Positions 28,393 through 31,124 of a stretch of 31,124 nucleotides of DNA are shown here, in pieces. Numbering within the stretch: the stretch's first letter is position 1; each line of letters starts with the position of its first letter. This stretch comes from a virus, in the IMG/VR virus record IMGVR_UViG_3300025664_000003, positions 1 through 31,124 of that record; one strand, given 5' to 3'. Below the pieces are notes generated by a model that was given only the letters and a program-made list of their open reading frames with translations, was not told the origin of the DNA and searched no databases. The position numbers were made by a program, and so were the translations under genes.

Positions 28393-28540
28393 CGTCTCGT
28401 TGGACGTGGCTGTTCGCACGGCCGCGCTGGTCCTAATGGTCGCCCTCACGGAAGTGGCGCTCGCCATATTCTTCGGCGCCATGTTCGTCGCGTCTGTAAT
28501 TCGCGGGCGCGTCTCAGAAAGCGAATCCACCGATGCCTGA
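28385..28540 (+). CDS. Tiny membrane protein
   Basis: 51 residues from a GTG overlapping the previous stop. Most of it is hydrophobic: AVRTAALVLMVALTEVAL, then AIFFGAMFVASVI, ending RGRVSESESTDA. It is likely one long or two short membrane helices. Fourth membrane protein in a row. The next gene starts at 28533 inside it. Confidence 0.55.
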   Translation: MDSVSLDVAVRTAALVLMVALTEVALAIFFGAMFVASVIRGRVSESESTDA

Positions 28541-28910
28541 CCCGAAAACGACCGCCGCGCCGAAACCGGCGCGCAAGCCGCGCGCGACGTGGACCCACGT
28601 CGAGGTGGCGAACCTGTTGACCGACTTCCATCACGGCGGGCTCGAAAACGTCGAGAAGCGCGCCGATCCGCTCAATAGCGACCGATACGGCCTGCACGAC
28701 GCCGAATCCGCGAAGGCGAAGCTGATCGAGTTGGGGCTGGTCGCGAAGCCGGAGAAGCCGGTGCTCGACGCGAGTCTCGCCAACGGCGTGGACAAGTGGG
28801 TCACGATCGTCGGCGAGTTCATCGAGCCGCAACGCACCCTCGCCGCCCGCTACGCCATCGCCAAGCTGCGCGAGCTTCTGTCCAAGCGCGAGCGGAACGG
28901 CGCGACGTGA
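28533..28910 (+). CDS. Hypothetical protein
   Basis: 125 residues. A basic Pro/Lys-rich N-terminus (PKTTAAPKPARKPRATWTH) is followed by a helical region (LTDFHHGGLENVEKRADPLN, ESAKAKLIELGLVAKPEK) and a C-terminal helix ending KRERNGAT. It may bind nucleic acid through its basic end. No family seen. Overlap GTGA with the next gene. Confidence 0.58.
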   Translation: MPDPKTTAAPKPARKPRATWTHVEVANLLTDFHHGGLENVEKRADPLNSDRYGLHDAESAKAKLIELGLVAKPEKPVLDASLANGVDKWVTIVGEFIEPQRTLAARYAIAKLRELLSKRERNGAT

Positions 28911-29092
28911 TCGAGATTCAACTGGACGCGGTCGTGGGTTCGGATTCGGATCACTTACAGGGGCTCGCGAGCCTTCTTGCGATATACCAGGCCCTGCCTG
29001 GCTCCAAGCTGTTCGCGTCGTCGGCCAAACTGGGGTTAGGCGGAAGCTCCGTCGTTGCCTCGCTGCGCTTTTCTTTGCCGGAGAAGCCATGA
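28907..29092 (+). CDS. Small hypothetical protein
   Basis: 61 residues from a GTG in the previous stop overlap. MIEIQLDAVVGSDSDHLQGL, then a helix and a Gly/Ser-rich middle, ending SLRFSLPEKP. No motif. Coupled to the next gene by ATGA. Confidence 0.52.
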   Translation: MIEIQLDAVVGSDSDHLQGLASLLAIYQALPGSKLFASSAKLGLGGSSVVASLRFSLPEKP

Positions 29093-29373
29093 CCGACCTC
29101 GAGCAACGCGAAATCGTCTGCGCCACGAACGACGCCGTGTTCCGCGTCACCCGCCCGGCCTCGCGTTTCCTGTTCTGGCCGACCCTGTGCGACGAGTGCC
29201 TGCGCCACGCGTCTCCGCTTGATCGCGCCTCGCAGCGGCCCGAGGGCTACGTGGTCGACGATCGCCGGCCGCTCACGCGCTCCGAGGTCGGCGACCTGCG
29301 CGGCCGGTGGCGCGGGCGGCTGGGGCCGAAGAAGCGCGTCACCGCGTACCCGGCGGAGGCTGTGCCCGCATGA
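29089..29373 (+). CDS. Small Cys-containing hypothetical protein
   Basis: 94 residues. Residues 1-40 carry IVCATNDAVFRVTRPASRF and LCDECLRHASP, with one CxxC pair. The C-terminal part is arginine-rich (RSEVGDLRGRWRGRLGPKKR). Could bind RNA or DNA. Overlaps the next gene by ATGA. Function unknown. Confidence 0.55.
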   Translation: MTDLEQREIVCATNDAVFRVTRPASRFLFWPTLCDECLRHASPLDRASQRPEGYVVDDRRPLTRSEVGDLRGRWRGRLGPKKRVTAYPAEAVPA

Positions 29374-29552
29374 TCGACGTGAAGCTCGACTCCAGCCGTG
29401 CGCCGCTCGTGCGCGCTCAGGAACTCCGTCGCGCGAACGCCGAGCACTACGGCCCGTGGTCGTCGGCGTTTCCGCATCGCGCCGACGTCGCCGAGATCCT
29501 CCTCGCGCGCCATGACGAACGGATCGCGACCGAGCCGGAGGGGCAGCCATGA
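29370..29552 (+). CDS. Small hypothetical protein
   Basis: 60 residues, ATGA overlap with the Cys-containing gene. Sequence MIDVKLDSSRAPLVRAQELRR and then HADVAEILLARHDERI-type helix. Highly charged, no Cys, no membrane segment. Function unknown. Confidence 0.52.
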   Translation: MIDVKLDSSRAPLVRAQELRRANAEHYGPWSSAFPHRADVAEILLARHDERIATEPEGQP

Positions 29553-30160
29553 ACCAGCCCACCCCATCTACCGGGACGCAGCCGGAGCCGATGCCTGAAG
29601 AACGAGCGCAGCGTCAGGTCGAGGTGTTCCTGGCCGAGCACACGATCACCGACGAAATGCTCGACGCGGCCTGCAAGATCGCGAATGAGGCGTTCGGGTA
29701 CGACGACGAGCGGCGGAACACCATCGTCGGGCTGACATATGCCGCTCGGATCGCGCGGAACCGTCTCGCCGCCGCGTCACCCGAAGCCAAGCCCGCCAAG
29801 CCGCGGAAATACGTCCTTGCGCTCGCCATCATGGCGCTCTCGGCGTGCGTGGCGCGACAGTCGCAACCGTCGCCTACCCCATCGCCGACCGTGCGGTTTC
29901 TTCCACCAATTTCCTACGACACCGTCATCGGACACGAGACGTTCACGAGCATCATCGTCAAACGGTCCGTCGAGTTTGTCGAGGTGAAACCTAACTACTA
30001 CAAGCGCGTCACGCGGTGGACCGTTGGTGATGACGATCAAGGCACATACTCGTCGCCTGAGGAATCGGTGGCCGCTCTTTCACGGTTGAAGGGAGGCTTT
30101 GGTTCGACGTTCTCCGAGGCGTGGCGTGCATACGTCGCGCAGAAGCCGGACCTGCGATGA
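29549..30160 (+). CDS. Two-part protein with internal membrane/lipobox-like segment
   Basis: 203 residues. Residues 1-80 form a helical cytoplasmic-type domain (EERAQRQVEVFLAEHTITDEM). Residues 84-100 (KPRKYVLALAIMALSAC) are a positively charged hydrophobic segment ending in LSAC, just like a lipoprotein signal with Cys100. A Pro/Ser/Thr linker and a folded 85-residue C-terminal part (TFTSIIVKRSVEFVEVKPNYYK) follow. No start codon lies before residue 84 that would make a separate lipoprotein. It may be a signal-anchor protein. Function unknown. Confidence 0.6.
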   Translation: MNQPTPSTGTQPEPMPEERAQRQVEVFLAEHTITDEMLDAACKIANEAFGYDDERRNTIVGLTYAARIARNRLAAASPEAKPAKPRKYVLALAIMALSACVARQSQPSPTPSPTVRFLPPISYDTVIGHETFTSIIVKRSVEFVEVKPNYYKRVTRWTVGDDDQGTYSSPEESVAALSRLKGGFGSTFSEAWRAYVAQKPDLR

Positions 30161-30303
30161 GCCTCCACGCCCTTACCGGACTAATCGTCCTTGTCGGGTT
30201 CGGCTTCTTTCCCGCTCTGTTATGTTCTTTGCCCGCGCAAGTGGTGGAAGGCGCGCGCGATGCGTGGTGCATCATCATCCGCGCCTGGTGGTCGCCGCGA
30301 TGA
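30157..30303 (+). CDS. Tiny single-span membrane protein
   Basis: 48 residues starting ATG in an ATGA overlap. Residues 4-26 (HALTGLIVLVGFGFFPALLCSLP) form one membrane helix; the end is RDAWCIIIRAWWSPR. Overlaps the next gene by ATGA. Similar in size to the membrane proteins at 27.8-28.5 kb, but not adjacent to them. Confidence 0.52.
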   Translation: MSLHALTGLIVLVGFGFFPALLCSLPAQVVEGARDAWCIIIRAWWSPR

Positions 30304-30863
30304 GCGATCCAGCGGCCCGCGAAGCCTTGGTGGCCGAGCTTCGGAAATGGGCGCAGACGCGCGACTACGAAAACGCCGAACTGCTCTACACGGTACTCGG
30401 TGGCGCGTACCTCATGTGGCTCGGCGTCACCGAAACAAATCACACCCCCCAACCCCGCCGCCCCCGCATCCTCGGAGAAGCCGTGATGGCGGGGTTTGTC
30501 GGTTCGGTTATCGTCGGCTCAGACGGATACTGGCCGTGCAGGCTTCGTGCTAAATCAAAAGCCGCGTACTTTTCCTTGGATGGCGCGTGGTTCTGCGCGT
30601 GGGCGCTTTGGGCGCTCGGCAAGAGCGACGGATTCATCCTAACGCCGTATCGGTGCGGTCTCGCTCGCGTCCTCGTCGCCGACCCTCCGCTTTGGCGCGC
30701 GCAGAAGAACCCGTGGCGCTGGTCGCCCTGCTGGATTCTCGGCCGCGTTCGCCTTCGGCGCGGCAAGAATTACGACAAACGGAACGCGTGCGGATACTAC
30801 CATCTCACGCGGTCAACGGCGCACATTCTCCCCGCCGCGAGCGAGGCTCCCGATCATGGGTGA
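30300..30863 (+). CDS. Hypothetical Trp/Arg-rich protein
   Basis: 187 residues. N-terminal helix (AAREALVAELRKWAQTRDYEN), then a hydrophobic Trp-rich middle (AWFCAWALWALGKSDG) and a basic Trp/Arg end (WRAQKNPWRWSPCWILGRVRLRRG). Four or so Cys are present but not in CxxC pairs. No recognised family. It overlaps the small gene upstream by ATGA and is seven bases from the next start. Confidence 0.55.
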   Translation: MSDPAAREALVAELRKWAQTRDYENAELLYTVLGGAYLMWLGVTETNHTPQPRRPRILGEAVMAGFVGSVIVGSDGYWPCRLRAKSKAAYFSLDGAWFCAWALWALGKSDGFILTPYRCGLARVLVADPPLWRAQKNPWRWSPCWILGRVRLRRGKNYDKRNACGYYHLTRSTAHILPAASEAPDHG

Positions 30864-30869
30864 GCAGCG

Positions 30870-31064
30870 GTGAGTGATTATTTCGCATCTGACGGGATAG
30901 GCGAGTTTGATGGCGGGATGGGCGAGCGGAGCGTGGTCGTTTCGCCAGTCTGCCCGGACTGCGGGCATGGGGCGCACTATCCGGTGACGTGCTGCGTAAT
31001 AATGTACCGCACTTGGAACGGCGGGCGGCGGACCTGCGGCTGCAACGGGGGAGGACCGAGATGA
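30870..31064 (+). CDS. Small zinc-ribbon-like protein
   Basis: 64 residues from a GTG. The pattern VCPDCGHGAHYPVTCCVIM, then RRTCGCNGGG contains six Cys, with CPDC as the first knuckle. It is another of the many zinc-ribbon-type small proteins in this window. ATGA overlap with the following gene. Confidence 0.55.
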   Translation: MSDYFASDGIGEFDGGMGERSVVVSPVCPDCGHGAHYPVTCCVIMYRTWNGGRRTCGCNGGGPR

Positions 31065-31124
31065 AAGAGACGACCTTTACTGTGAAGCACGGGTCTACGC
31101 AAGTGCTCGTGGTGATGACGGCAC
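31061..31124 (+). CDS. Partial ORF at window end
   Basis: ATG in an ATGA overlap opens MKETTFTVKHGSTQVLVVMT and is still open at the edge. Too short for any family statement. It shows that the rightward operon continues beyond the window. Confidence 0.5.
   Translation, partial: MKETTFTVKHGSTQVLVVMTA

Noticed and set aside
1-31124. tRNA or rRNA genes
   Set aside because: No cloverleaf, no conserved TTCGA loop with CCA end in suitable context, and no rRNA-like stretch was found by reading; a covariance search was not possible.

Overview
The window is part of a compact, high-G+C genome of a contractile-tailed bacteriophage (myovirus morphology), either free phage or prophage. Evidence is the ordered set of tail sheath, tail tube, frameshifted tail chaperone, tape measure, baseplate hub/plug/spike/wedge and fibre genes, followed by lysis genes and a separate replication operon. 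Genes are packed with ATGA/GTGA/TAATG start-stop overlaps, and GTG and TTG starts are common. The host cannot be named from the sequence; base composition only says a G+C-rich bacterium. No integrase, terminase, portal or capsid gene lies in the window, so a temperate lifestyle is suggested only by the repressor-like switch at 26.25 kb.

Region 1 (1-14.05 kb, + strand) is the virion operon. It begins with head-tail/neck proteins and small proteins (Myb-like, Lys/Ala-rich tail, Cys-rich). Then come tail sheath (2752), tail tube (3854), tail assembly chaperone with a -1 slippery site (4316-5028), tape measure with a peptidase-like C-terminus (5040), distal-tail-like protein, baseplate plug, hub, spike, gp25-like protein, baseplate J wedge, a DUF2612-like protein and a tail fibre. 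Two homing-endonuclease-like genes interrupt it: an HNH gene at 1586 and a GIY-YIG plus HNH fusion at 9951.

Region 2 (14.08-17.5 kb, + strand) is lysis: a tail-anchored coiled-coil protein, a tiny two-helix membrane protein, an amidase, a truncated lysozyme, an HNH gene, an intact lysozyme, another membrane protein and a hypothetical protein. It ends at a hairpin terminator shared with the converging operon.

Region 3 (17.6-26.25 kb, - strand) is the early/replication operon read from right to left. It holds a helix-turn-helix repressor-like protein, small hypotheticals, a SWIM-type protein, a putative ssDNA-binding protein, zinc-ribbon proteins, a replication initiator-like gene with an iteron cluster inside it (candidate origin), a 50-residue remnant of a DNA cytosine methyltransferase, a DnaB-like helicase, a DUF5131 (Gp37/Gp68) radical-SAM-like protein and a RuvC-like resolvase.

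Region 4 (26.26-31.12 kb, + strand) begins at a strong divergent promoter whose -35 box overlaps the leftward -35 inside a GACAA/TTGTC operator. It drives a run of about 14 tightly coupled small genes, several encoding tiny membrane proteins and one carrying a 12-nt repeat tract. Their functions are unknown and the operon continues past the window edge.
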